Positions 54,621 through 63,940 of a stretch of 64,000 nt of DNA are shown here, piece by piece; the first letter of the stretch is position 1, and every line of letters begins with the position of its first letter. The stretch comes from Cardinalis cardinalis (taxonomy: Eukaryota; Chordata; Aves; Passeriformes; Cardinalidae): assembly GCA_014549065.1 (NCBI GenBank), contig JACDOX010000007.1, positions 4,131,758 through 4,195,757 of the forward strand, written 5' to 3'. Below the pieces are notes generated by a model. The model searched no databases and was not told where the DNA came from. It saw only the letters and a list, made by a program, of their open reading frames with translations. The position numbers and the translations under genes are program-made.

Positions 54621-55350
54621 CTTTAAAAGATGAGGGGTTTGTGCCCGCAAAAGAAAAGCAGCAGCTTCAAAAGAGTGTGATTTATTCGAAAGGGAGAAAA
54701 AAAANAAAAGGAAGCAGAATAGTTAGGCTCATTGAGTTTCCATCCTGTAGTTTCCTTATTTTGCTGGGCTGTGAAAGACCGGGGCCAGGCTCCATAGAGA
54801 GTGCACATTTGAACCCAGATTCNCTAACGACTGATACGGCAGTCACGGAAGTTCAATTTATGTCTTTCTTTTCCCCAAAAAACAAGGCGTTCATAAACTA
54901 CCTTTTTTTTTCTTCTTTTTTTTTGATGGGAGACCAATAAGGTAACTGTTATTGCAAGGTTTTTAAAATAGATAATATCCCGTTTGGAAGCCAAGATGAA
55001 GTACCCTTCTATCTGGCATAGCCTTGAAACATTTACAGAAAGCCTTTTAATGGAGATTTAATGCATCTATAATAATAACACAGAATTTGATACCCTCTAG
55101 GAAAAACTGCCTGGTGCTCCCTTAACAACCACAATTACTGCACAACTTGTTATACCTAAAGTTAATAAACCAGAATTAAGGTTGTGAATAAACTTTATTA
55201 ACCAGCAGGAACCTGTGTCTTCTCCCCCTTGTGACTGTCCCACAGGCACCAAAGACCCTGTGTTTGTCCTCTGGTTTACCTTTTCTNGGGCGGGTTTACC
55301 TTTCTAGCCCTGGAAGCTCTGGCCGTGACTGAGGCATACTGGGGCCGAGG
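54621..55350. other. Gene-free AT-rich sequence
   Basis: No gene or transposon recognised. T-rich runs at about 54903-54924 and an AT-rich stretch near 55050-55200 precede the A-rich and microsatellite block. Two single N occur nearby. Confidence 0.5.
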
Positions 55351-55458
55351 GAAATAAAAAACCAACCATAACAAACAAAACAAAGCAAAAAACACCATCA
55401 ACAACAAGAAAAAACAAAAACAAACAAAACACATGAAAAAATCAACTACAAATATTAC
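55351..55458. repeat. A-rich (CAAA)-like low-complexity tract
   Basis: Over 80 bases consist largely of A with interspersed C (ACAAACAAAACAAAG-type), without a strict period. It leads directly into the GGAAA microsatellite. Confidence 0.85.
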
Positions 55459-55558
55459 AAAAGGGAAAGGAAAGGAAAGGAAAGGAAAGGAAAGGAAAGG
55501 AAAGGAAAGGAAAGGAAAGGAAAGGAAAGGAAAGGAAAGGAAAGGAAAGGAAAGGAAA
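55459..55558. repeat. (GGAAA)n pentanucleotide microsatellite
   Basis: About 20 near-perfect units of AAAGG/GGAAA run up to an assembly gap, so the true array is probably longer. Period five means every frame is open, which creates long Lys/Gly/Glu/Arg frames on the plus strand and Phe/Leu/Ser/Pro frames on the minus strand that are artefacts. Confidence 0.97.
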
Positions 55559-55908
55559 NNNNNNNNNNNNNNNNNNNNNNNNNNNNNNNNNNNNNNNNNN
55601 NNNNNNNNNNNNNNNNNNNNNNNNNNNNNNNNNNNNNNNNNNNNNNNNNNNNNNNNNNNNNNNNNNNNNNNNNNNNNNNNNNNNNNNNNNNNNNNNNNNN
55701 NNNNNNNNNNNNNNNNNNNNNNNNNNNNNNNNNNNNNNNNNNNNNNNNNNNNNNNNNNNNNNNNNNNNNNNNNNNNNNNNNNNNNNNNNNNNNNNNNNNN
55801 NNNNNNNNNNNNNNNNNNNNNNNNNNNNNNNNNNNNNNNNNNNNNNNNNNNNNNNNNNNNNNNNNNNNNNNNNNNNNNNNNNNNNNNNNNNNNNNNNNNN
55901 NNNNNNNN
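55559..55908. other. 350-N assembly gap
   Basis: An unbroken run of 350 N between the GGAAA array and the CpG island. The right edge opens with AAGCCAAGCCGAGCCGAGCC, itself a five-base repeat, so the missing sequence probably includes the rest of one or two pentanucleotide arrays. The gap length may be only an estimate. Confidence 0.97.
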
Positions 55909-56490
55909 AAGCCAAGCCGAGCCGAGCCGTCCCTGCCGTGCCGTCGCGCTGCCCAGGGCCGGTGCGGCGGGCGCGGCGGGCGCACGGAGCGGCGCGGGTG
56001 ACACCGTGTGGCCGCCGCCGGGACTGTCCCCGCCGCTCCCGGCCCTGCCCGCGCCCGCGGGGTCGTGAGGCGGCAGCTGGGGAGCACGGCCTGTGCCGCC
56101 CCTCGGCCGCCCCTCTCGGCACTGCCGCAGCCGGGCTCTCCCCGGCAGAGGTGCCCGCTCCTTCCTGTCGGGAGCTGAATGCGTGTGGAGACANAACTTG
56201 CCTTGAACTAACTCTGGTGCCGCTGGGGAAGACATCTGCCTTTGCGCTCCATTTTGGGCGGCTGCGGGCAGGGGAGCCCGGGTGGAGATTTGCAGGAGCG
56301 CTGCTCTTCCCGGTGTCCGCAGGCCGGGGAGAGGGAGGGGTTCTCCTTCCTCAGGCCTGGCTCCTCACAGCAGCCGCTCTTGGACTCCCAGTGCCAGAGG
56401 AAGGAGGCGAGCGCAGCACGCCCCAGCCCGTGCCCGCGCATTTCTGGGCCAGACATCCTCGCCGGGAAATGGCTTTATTTAGACGGAGTA
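55909..56490. promoter_or_regulatory. CpG island, probable promoter
   Basis: GC content and CpG density jump sharply, highest at 55909-56190. CCGCCCCT-type GC boxes occur near 56097-56116 and GGGCGG near 56255. The island is the only one of this size in the window and is the best candidate for a transcription start. I cannot assign its direction: a GTGAGT at 56553-56558 would be a usable splice donor for a plus-strand transcript, but the minus strand is equally open. No coding first exon is recognisable; the ORFs here overlap on both strands because of GC content. It could serve a gene outside the window or a non-coding RNA. Confidence 0.7.
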
Positions 56491-57265
56491 GGTGGTGATG
56501 AGATATCGTGTGCTGGGCCAGCAGAATTACAATGCATGCGGTTTGGGCCTTTGTGAGTCTGTCCTCAATTATTTGTGTTTGTTTTGGTGCTTCCCCAAGT
56601 CTTTCAGATAGAGTGTCTTCGCTCATGTTTTTGTTCTTCCAGGAACAGGCAGGAGAATCCAAACTCCAGGCCTCGTCTGACAGCACATCCCTGTGCCAAA
56701 AAGGCCAAAGGAGTTGTAATTGCTGTCAGAACTGACCTCTCAGCAGGCCCCTGAGAGGAGAGACAGTGAAGAAAAAAAACAATCCTTCTTTTCCTTGGCC
56801 CCCAAAATGCCTGTAAACTTTGACCTGCTGACTGAGAAAGGCCAGTGGTGGAAAGGGCATGCTGTGGAGTCATGACCTCTGCTAATGGACCTCCTGCTTG
56901 GGAAGCTGTTCAGTACTGCCACCTGCTCTCCCCAGAGGCATTAAATAAAGTATTAAAAAGTTTGTAGTGTACCAGTTCTCACAGGTAGAAAAAGGGAACT
57001 AAATGCTTCATGTTCCTCAGGATGCTGAGGATATGAAAAGTAAGATATATAAATGTTTCATGCATAATGGCAAATCTGCCATTAGCCTTTCCCCCTGTAA
57101 AACACCATAAGAAAGTCTGAGGTTACTGAAAATAAATTTCTATCACTATTTTACATGCTGTGGGATTTCCAAAACATCTTCATGATCTGAAAGAGATTAC
57201 ATATGAGTTGCAGAAGATACATATCTTTCCAGAGAAGTGGCTGACTGTCAGGTAGGTGGTCAAGA
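56491..57265. other. Sequence flanking the CpG island, no gene assigned
   Basis: Composition falls back towards background. A TTGTTCTTCCAG pyrimidine-AG context ends at 56642 and would suit a splice acceptor, followed by about 75 codons of short open sequence without a known domain. An AATAAA lies near 56944. These could belong to a short transcript from the island, but nothing confirms it. Confidence 0.35.
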
Positions 57266-57622
57266 GCATAGGATCACAGAATGGTTTGGAAGGCACCTTA
57301 CAGATCATCTAGTTCCACCCCCAGTGCCATGGATAAGGACACCTTCCATTAGATCAGGTTCCTCAGAGCCCCATCCAACCTGGCCTTGAACNCTTCCAGG
57401 GATGGAGCATTCACAGCTTCCCTGGGCAACATGTTCCAGTGTCTCACTACACTCAAAGTAAAGAATTTCTTCCTAATATCTAATCTAAACATGCCCTCTT
57501 TCAGTTTAAAGCCATTCCTGCTTGTCCTGTCACTACATGCCCTTATAAAAAATCCCTCTCCAGCTGTCTTGTAGGCCCTCCTTAGGTACTGGAAGGCTGC
57601 TGTAGTGTGTCCCCAGAGCCTA
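57266..57622 (-). mobile_element. CR1 LINE 3'-end fragment
   Basis: Read on the plus strand this is the reverse complement of an avian CR1 tail. It begins with GATCACAGAATGGTTTGGAA and continues through CAGATCATCTAGTTCCACCC, CATCCAACCTGGCCTTGAAC and TTCCAGTGTCTCACTACACT. It ends near GGTACTGGAAGGCTGCTGTA. The match is longer and cleaner than that of the copy near 8 kb, suggesting a younger insertion. It is 5'-truncated with no reverse-transcriptase domain. Open frames inside it are not genes. Confidence 0.96.
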
Positions 57623-58080
57623 AAATGACACTAGAAATGGATGTTTAGGCAACTTTATCACACTCACATACCCAACCTTTTTTTTTTCAGATATAGACAC
57701 TGAAGAAATCTGGGGTCCTTTAAACATCTCTAGCACACAACAGAAAAGAACACATGCAGAAGATCACCAAGAATCAAGTAGTATTTGAATTAGGACAAGT
57801 GAGGCCTCTTTGCTTATGCTCCAAGACTTCAGCATAGATTTTTTCCTGCAATGGACAGGTCTTCTCCACAGGTTTATGTACTGTTACCATAATCCCTAAA
57901 CTGACTGGTTTGGTGGAAGGATTATACACATTTCCTGGCCATCAAAAAAACATCTCAAGCTGTGGACACCAGAAGACTGTCCACCTCCAGCTGTAACCAG
58001 GTCAAACAGAGTACCCACTGTCCATTCAAATCCTCTCTGTTGCCAGACTAACTTTAAAGAGAGAAAGGAAATTACTTGCA

Positions 58081-58160
58081 CTCCAGCAAAATGTATTTTC
58101 TCTCCATCAAAATGTATTTTGAGGTGATCACAAAATTGGAAACAAGGTCACAAAATAGAA
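58081..58160. repeat. Two adjacent imperfect tandem duplications
   Basis: CTCCAGCAAAATGTATTTT (58081-58099) repeats as CTCCATCAAAATGTATTTT (58102-58120), a 21-bp period with one mismatch. Immediately after, TCACAAAATTGGA (58128-58140) repeats as TCACAAAATAGAA (58148-58160), a 20-bp period. Confidence 0.85.
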
Positions 58161-58870
58161 AAATAATGAAGTGTGTTTATAGGTATGGCTTTTCAGAGTA
58201 GAGCTCTTCTCTTAGCATCCAGTGTCTAATGGAAAAACCATGTGATCTTAGGATCAGTGTAGAGAAACTATCAAAATATCTTCTTAAGAAACACAGAAGA
58301 ATGTTATACAATATTATAATAAGACTAATATTGATGCCTACATTATTAGAGTTTAGTTTAAACTGCCTTCCCTGACTGGTGATTGCTCTACTGACTGGCA
58401 CAACAGCAAATTCCTTCAGTTTATGCCATGATATGAAAGAGAAGCAAGTGTCAGCACCTCAAGGTACCACAGAGCCATTGATTTTTGCTTTGGTTCATGT
58501 NGATCCATCAGGAGCACATCTGCCTGTTCTGTGTGGTGTTTGGCAGCACTCTGGTAACTCAGGTGTTAGAGTTCTGGCAGGAGGACTCCAATTCTGCTGT
58601 ACAAACACCTGGAGCTTTTCCTGGTGGCCTGGGAAACTGGCCAGGGAGATAACCCTGCCATGGGACTTCTTCACTCCCTTTCTTGACCCCACTGACACTG
58701 ACTCCATGCCAGACTGGTCTACTTTGATGAGCTCCTGGGTAGAGGTACATGTGTGGCCAACTGGAGGAAGACAATAATACTGTCCATTCATTTTTATCCT
58801 CTCTGTCAAGCAGAAATGTCACAGAGACATGATTGCCCCAGCTCTTTGGAGAGAGATTGACGAAGGCTAG

Positions 58871-58910
58871 GACAAAAAAAAACCCCAGAAGACAAAAAAA
58901 AACCCCAGAA
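58871..58910. repeat. Perfect two-copy tandem duplication, 20-bp unit
   Basis: Two identical adjacent 20-bp units, GACAAAAAAAAACCCCAGAA, at 58871-58890 and 58891-58910. Confidence 0.95.
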
Positions 58911-59071
58911 CTGCAAATACTGATATAATATCAGCACTCAACAGCCTTTGATACTGCAGACAGAATCATGATATCATGGTGAATTGTGATAGCAGTACCT
59001 CACCTCCTCCATGGTACTCTCCANTCCAATGGCTAATGTGGGGCAAAAGGCCACTGAATGCAGGGTTCACT

Positions 59072-59507
59072 TGATGCCTCAAGAGGCTACCTGGAACAGA
59101 GGCTAGACAGTGTTAAAGGAATCAAGTCTGTATTTATTAAAAGGCCTTCAAAGGATGCACCTTGGGCAGTACNAGAGCCTGGCCGTGGCTGCACCCAAGA
59201 CAGACGATGGATCACACATTTTCNCACTTTTATAAGTTTTGGTCTATTTACATATTGNGGTTAATTGTCCAATTACAGCTTCAGGTTATGAAGTCCCATC
59301 TTCCCAGACTGCTCTCATCAATTTGCTGTTATTTATACCTTTNGNGCCTGAAGCTGCAATGGTGTCCTTGGTTGTCAGGCTGGAAAAGGATTGTTTTGTC
59401 TAACTAAACTGTGAAGAGAACTTGCTAACACTTTATATGAAGTTCAGAGTTTTATGCTAATGCAGTACAGACTCTGGAAAATATGAAAGCTAAAACTTAA
59501 GGCATCA
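59072..59507 (-). mobile_element. Solo LTR of an endogenous retrovirus-like element
   Basis: The segment is bounded by TGATGCCT (59072-59079) and AGGCATCA (59500-59507), an exact 8-bp terminal inverted repeat of the TG...CA kind that ends LTRs. On the minus strand it has a perfect TATAAAA (59228-59234) and, about 95 bases downstream, AATAAA (59133-59138), then about 60 bases to the end. That order matches promoter, poly(A) signal and U5. The wording resembles songbird LTRs I have seen. No retroviral coding sequence flanks it, so recombination to a solo LTR is likely. No clear target-site duplication is visible (TTCACT versus GTCAAG), so the exact ends are provisional. Confidence 0.65.
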
Positions 59508-60100
59508 GTCAAGTGGATTTTTTTACTCACCTGCAAGGTCTCAGAGGAATCAGTTGAGGGCCTAGAGGTCAGTGCCTTCAGAGGGCTGGACCAACCTTTT
59601 CACCTCAGTAAATAGTCTTCTCCTAACTCTTATCCTGCCTTTATTTATGTTCTGGGCTTGAAATAATGTCATTGTTCATGAGAGCTTTCAGGCAGTCTAA
59701 ATGATGAAATCAGCCCCCCGTTGATAGATATGTGGTGAAGGAGCTCCTCGATATTTGCTCTTTCCTTGTGTCTCAAAGCAGACAGTTCATAATGTCCAGA
59801 GTTAAATGTAACTAGATAACTAAAGGGCTTACACTGCTCTTCCAATCCCATTGCTAAGAAACNTCTAGAAACCCATCAAAGGAGGTGGCTGCCTATCTAA
59901 GCATGGGAAGGGAGTTTCAGATTAGTAAAATCAGAACCTAGAAAGCCAAAGTGGAAAAACTGTTACAGAAGAAGGACCCTTCCAGAAACCTTCCAAGTCT
60001 GGACTTGTGTCCCNTTCCTAAAGAGCTGTGGTACCTCCACTGCTAATCCCAAATGTACAACATGGCTGTCTTCACACAAGGAAGATGTTACTCCTTATTA

Positions 60101-60128
60101 AGGAGCTTACTTAGCTAAGTAAGCCCCT
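60101..60128. repeat. Near-perfect palindrome with a 20-bp perfect core
   Basis: GCTTACTTAGCTAAGTAAGC at 60105-60124 is its own reverse complement with no spacer. Beyond one mismatched pair (60104/60125) the symmetry extends to 60101-60128. Confidence 0.95.
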
Positions 60129-62895
60129 CAGGTACTGAGATCTGCATCAGTNAAAACCAGAATAGTGACCCTAGCTGAAGACTGACTGGATCCCAGGCTC
60201 AGACAACGGGACTATGAACACATGGTTTAAGACCCCTAGTACTCTGCACTGATTTGAACTTTCTTTGCAAATTCAAATACCATGTATTCCAAAAGTGTCA
60301 AAAACATGAACAATTGTGCCATGTCAGGAAGGAAAAGTTATATGCACTGTATTTGCCAGNTACAAATGAAATCATTATTCTTGATCACAGCCACTAACTT
60401 GTGAGTTAGGTCCAGCCTGGAATTTAGCAGGATGTTAAGGCAGCCCTAGATCTGCAGCTGAAAAAAGTTCTACCAGTTCTTCTCCCTCATCTGAGCATTT
60501 GGTTTTATGTAATTAAATATGCCAACAGAAAAAAATAGTCCTTTGTCAGATTGACAGCTAAGCACTGACTTAAAACCATAACCTCAAGTGTGTTCAAAGC
60601 TGAAAATCCAATCTGGCTGACATTTTGTCCTTTAACACATGTTGTCGTAATCCCAAATTAAAGGCTGCCCTTATATTGTACCAAACTAAATCACACACAA
60701 TTCAGAAACTTTGGCATGTAAAGGAAGCACAGTGTTACATAAAGATGGTGTCAGACCAAATTTTCAGCCTTCTTTGTTGGTGTTTTGGATTTTTCTCAGA
60801 CCTTCAAGGTTATATACACTTCATGGTTTAATTTCTGTTATTCCCTAAGGCAGTGGTGCATATTTACCCACTAACAAAAATAATTCCTTTGAAACATAAT
60901 AATTTATAATAGGCATATCATGATCCTTTCAGCTTTATTGTGATCTAATCACTAGGCACGTATTTAGGAAATATAAAATCCTTTCAAGACTTTTACCTTG
61001 AGACCGGCTAAGAATGCACAATGCANAAACACACATTCATAACAGTTCCCAGTTTGGTAAGGTGATCCGTTCTCCAAAGTCATATATATAAAAAAAAAAT
61101 TAACTGAACATTAGCCACCTTTCAAACCTAAATTGCACAACTTGCTTAAAATAGAAGATTTTGCAGAAATGTTTTTGTAAATTAAAGGCATGTTCAAGCT
61201 GCAGACATAGAGAGAAATGGAAAAAGTCAATTTTGGCCAGATTGTCACTTTGGTATGATTTTATCTTTACGGATTAACNTCAGAATCTAAATACAACTCA
61301 AATAATGGTGTTTTCTATCCACTCATGGCCAAGCTTCAAGAGTTTTACCTTGAATGAAGAAGAATGCCCTATCACCATATCCTGTATCGAAACCCCTTTT
61401 TAGTGGTTTGGTTGTTTTTCCTGTGAGTGCAGTGAACTCTCAAGCAGCTCCCAANCCCTGTGCAGTGGAGCTGTATCAGCAGAACAAAGTCCTGGCACAC
61501 CACACCATTTTTGCTGGCAGGAGACTTTCTATAGTAGTGTCACACCAGCCTGAATGTTCTGAATGTTCCCTGTTCCTGCTAAGGGATTGATGATGATAAA
61601 TAACTAACTACAGTAGGGCAAGTAGGTGACGAGAGTTGGAAAATTTGGTAAAATGATAATATGAAGTTTGATATGATGGATGGCTTTATTCAGTTATTTC
61701 ATGTCATGGGATACAAACTTGATTCTTCAGTGGATGAACTTGAGCTGTGACTAGTNTGAGGCAGAGAAACTTTGTGACTGCAATGAGTATACTTATTACT
61801 GTTAATAAAATATGTGTTCCCAACATTTCCTTAGTGAAAGAACCTCTTCCACCAACATCTCATAATTAAGCAATACTCATATTGTGTCACTACCTTTTTT
61901 AAACTTCCAATTGCAAATGTCTACCAGGATGTCTGGCAGACACGTTACTTTTTGAATGTAAATTTCTAGTTGTAATGTCTACAAGTGAAAGCTTGAAAGC
62001 ATGAACACTTAAGATTATGATACCTGCAGATAAGTAAAATAAATCCAAATCTTTGCAATTTAAAAACCAGTTCTGTAATCTCTTCCTTATCATCTTAATT
62101 CAAATCCTTCTTTTAAAACTATTCATCTCTGTAAACACACTTACACAGTCCATTATTTTTGGTTGATACTCACCAGAGAAAAAAACTCTAACCTGACAGG
62201 CTACAAAGTAGGTATTTCTTATGAAACCAGACAATTCTTTTGCCCTTATGTAGTGAAGGTTAAACAAGAGGCATGGATAAAGGTGATTCTTTGACCAAAA
62301 AATATATGCTATCCCATAGTTTGATTTTCCAGGTATTTATACTTTTTTTTCTATTTAATCCATTTAGAATAAAAAACCTGAAGCAAAATTCCATTCTGAA
62401 AATATCCCATCAATCTCGCCATCCCATTCTTCCTTATGGTTTGAGCTGCCTTTGCTGGGTTCATACCATGCTCAGCAAGGAGAATAAAGCAGCTTAGGGA
62501 CGGACTTGATAAGTTTTGGTGCAAACCAAAAGTTTCAGAGTTCTCCANTGCTCTTTCAGGCTGTACTAACACTAAGTGTTGGGGGGTAAGAGGGCTGTGA
62601 ACAAAACAGGGGAAGAAGAAAAGGCAAAGAANAACAAGCCACTGGATTAGGTGGGAGGAAAATTGGAGAAAGAAGGACTGCTCTACAACCCTCAGCCATG
62701 GCTCTGGCTCAAGTTACCTAGATATCAGATGCAGATATGGTTATGAGTACCTCAGCTGTGTGCCTCCATTTTGAGCTACTNCTTAGTGTCCTTATAAATA
62801 AATTGTGGGTAAAATCTCTTTCTGCAGGGGTATCAGATTGTCAGCTTAAAGAAAAGAACATTACTCCTTGTGGTACTAGTGAGAGTTTTTCCTAT

Positions 62896-62918
62896 TGTTT
62901 TGTTTGTTTGTTTGTTTC
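62896..62918. repeat. (GTTT)n short microsatellite
   Basis: About five units of GTTT/TTTG, a simple repeat. Confidence 0.85.
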
Positions 62919-63015
62919 TGTGGGCAGTAATAGGAACCTCATTAAACTTTAATCAAAATCTATGGAAACTTAGATGAACTTCAGGTAAAAGCTTCAGTGA
63001 CAAAAATAAAGATGG

Positions 63016-63018
63016 ATT

Positions 63019-63092
<74 letters not shown>

Positions 63093-63114
63093 GATAGATA
63101 GATGAATAGATAGA
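63016..63114. repeat. (GATA)n tetranucleotide microsatellite
   Basis: About 22-24 GATA units on the plus strand, with phase breaks where a T of the repeat is followed by GATGATAG (near 63048 and 63092) and a GAATAGATAG end. Repeated Tyr/Leu/Ser/Ile in a minus-strand frame is an artefact. A length-variable marker is likely. Confidence 0.97.
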
Positions 63115-63826
63115 CTGCCAGACAGTTATAGAGAAAACAGAGTTTTTATCTGTGTTTTGAACTTCCATTTGTAGATGGGTACTTCCAGGTTAAACACATA
63201 CACAAATGTCCTCCCCTCCTCCTTCCTCTGTGCAGCCCTGCGGGATAGGGCATAGCCTAACCTCACTCCAGTTTCTCTGTTTTCATCTGCTGAGGGACAG
63301 TGAACAGATCAGGAAGCCTGTTGTTCCAAATCTGAAATTCCAAGTGCNTTACTTGTTCAAATTAAGCCATGTGATACTGTTTTAGTTCATTGATTTGACA
63401 ACTGTGACATTTAAAACAATGTTTCTGATACAGAAACTGCTTGAAAAGCAAATGAAAAATGTCCCAGAAGCAAACTGTTGTGGAAAGTAAGCACAGCTGG
63501 ACCCTAATTCTTTAATAAATTGGAATGAATATTCCCAGAACAAATTTTCAGTATTTTGCTCTGTTTNTAAATTGGAAGTCTTCTGAGCTTGCATGATGCC
63601 TGGAAAACATACCATCCTACCTCTCCCCACAAACTGAGTATTTCAGGAAATTTTCTTTTCTGTACAAGGAAAAACCTCTAAGTTCAAGCATGATAATTTG
63701 TAGGCATAAAGTTTAAAGCTACAATACACAGAACTTCGAAATAATTTAAGCATTTAATGGTACAAATACTTGTTTACTGAGATGTTCAAAAATATCAAAG
63801 CTGCTTAAAACANCCCAAAATTATAT
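63115..63826. other. Gene-free unique sequence
   Basis: No features recognised between the GATA array and the final CR1 fragment; AT-rich with short open frames only. Confidence 0.5.
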
Positions 63827-63940
63827 GGATGTGTCACTTGCGGACATAGTTTAGCAGTGAACATGGTGATGCTGAGTTGGAGATTTATCACACTGATCTT
63901 CGAGGTCTTTTCTAACCTTAGCAATTCCACTATTGTATGA
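63827..63940 (+). mobile_element. CR1 LINE 3'-tail fragment, old subfamily
   Basis: The order CACTTGCGGACATAGTTTAG, then CAGTGAACATGG, GATCTTCGAGGTCTTTTCTA and ACC, ending near CAATTCCACTATTGTATGA, follows the short conserved tail seen in many avian CR1 copies. Several substitutions and a degraded terminal octamer suggest an old insertion. About 114 bp remain. Confidence 0.88.

Larger units (their letters stand above)
57623..59071. other. Gene-free sequence with small duplications
   Basis: No gene recognised. The 132-codon plus-strand frame at 58379-58777 is shadowed by two minus-strand frames and has no known domain. Small duplications at 58081-58160 and 58871-58910 are listed separately. 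Confidence 0.5.
59508..63000. other. Gene-free unique sequence
   Basis: No exon or transposon recognised. Contains the 60.1-kb palindrome and a GTTT tract near 62.9 kb, listed separately, plus AT-rich runs near 61081-61100. Open frames stay below 85 codons. Confidence 0.5.

Noticed and set aside
55459..55558. CRISPR-like or minisatellite array
   Set aside because: The unit is a simple pentamer without spacers; it is an ordinary microsatellite.
55276..56235. Very long open frames (186-319 codons) on both strands around 55.3-56.5 kb
   Set aside because: They run through 350 N and a period-five microsatellite, which cannot create stops consistently, and through GC-rich island sequence. They are artefacts, not genes.
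57386..57574. 62-codon frame at 57386-57574
   Set aside because: It lies wholly inside the minus-strand CR1 fragment 3' end, which is non-coding.
58379..58777. 132-codon plus-strand frame with shadow frames on the minus strand
   Set aside because: No domain, an N within it, and open overlapping phases on both strands indicate composition rather than coding.
62953..63168. Repetitive Ser/Ile/Tyr/Leu minus-strand frame
   Set aside because: It is translation of the GATA microsatellite.
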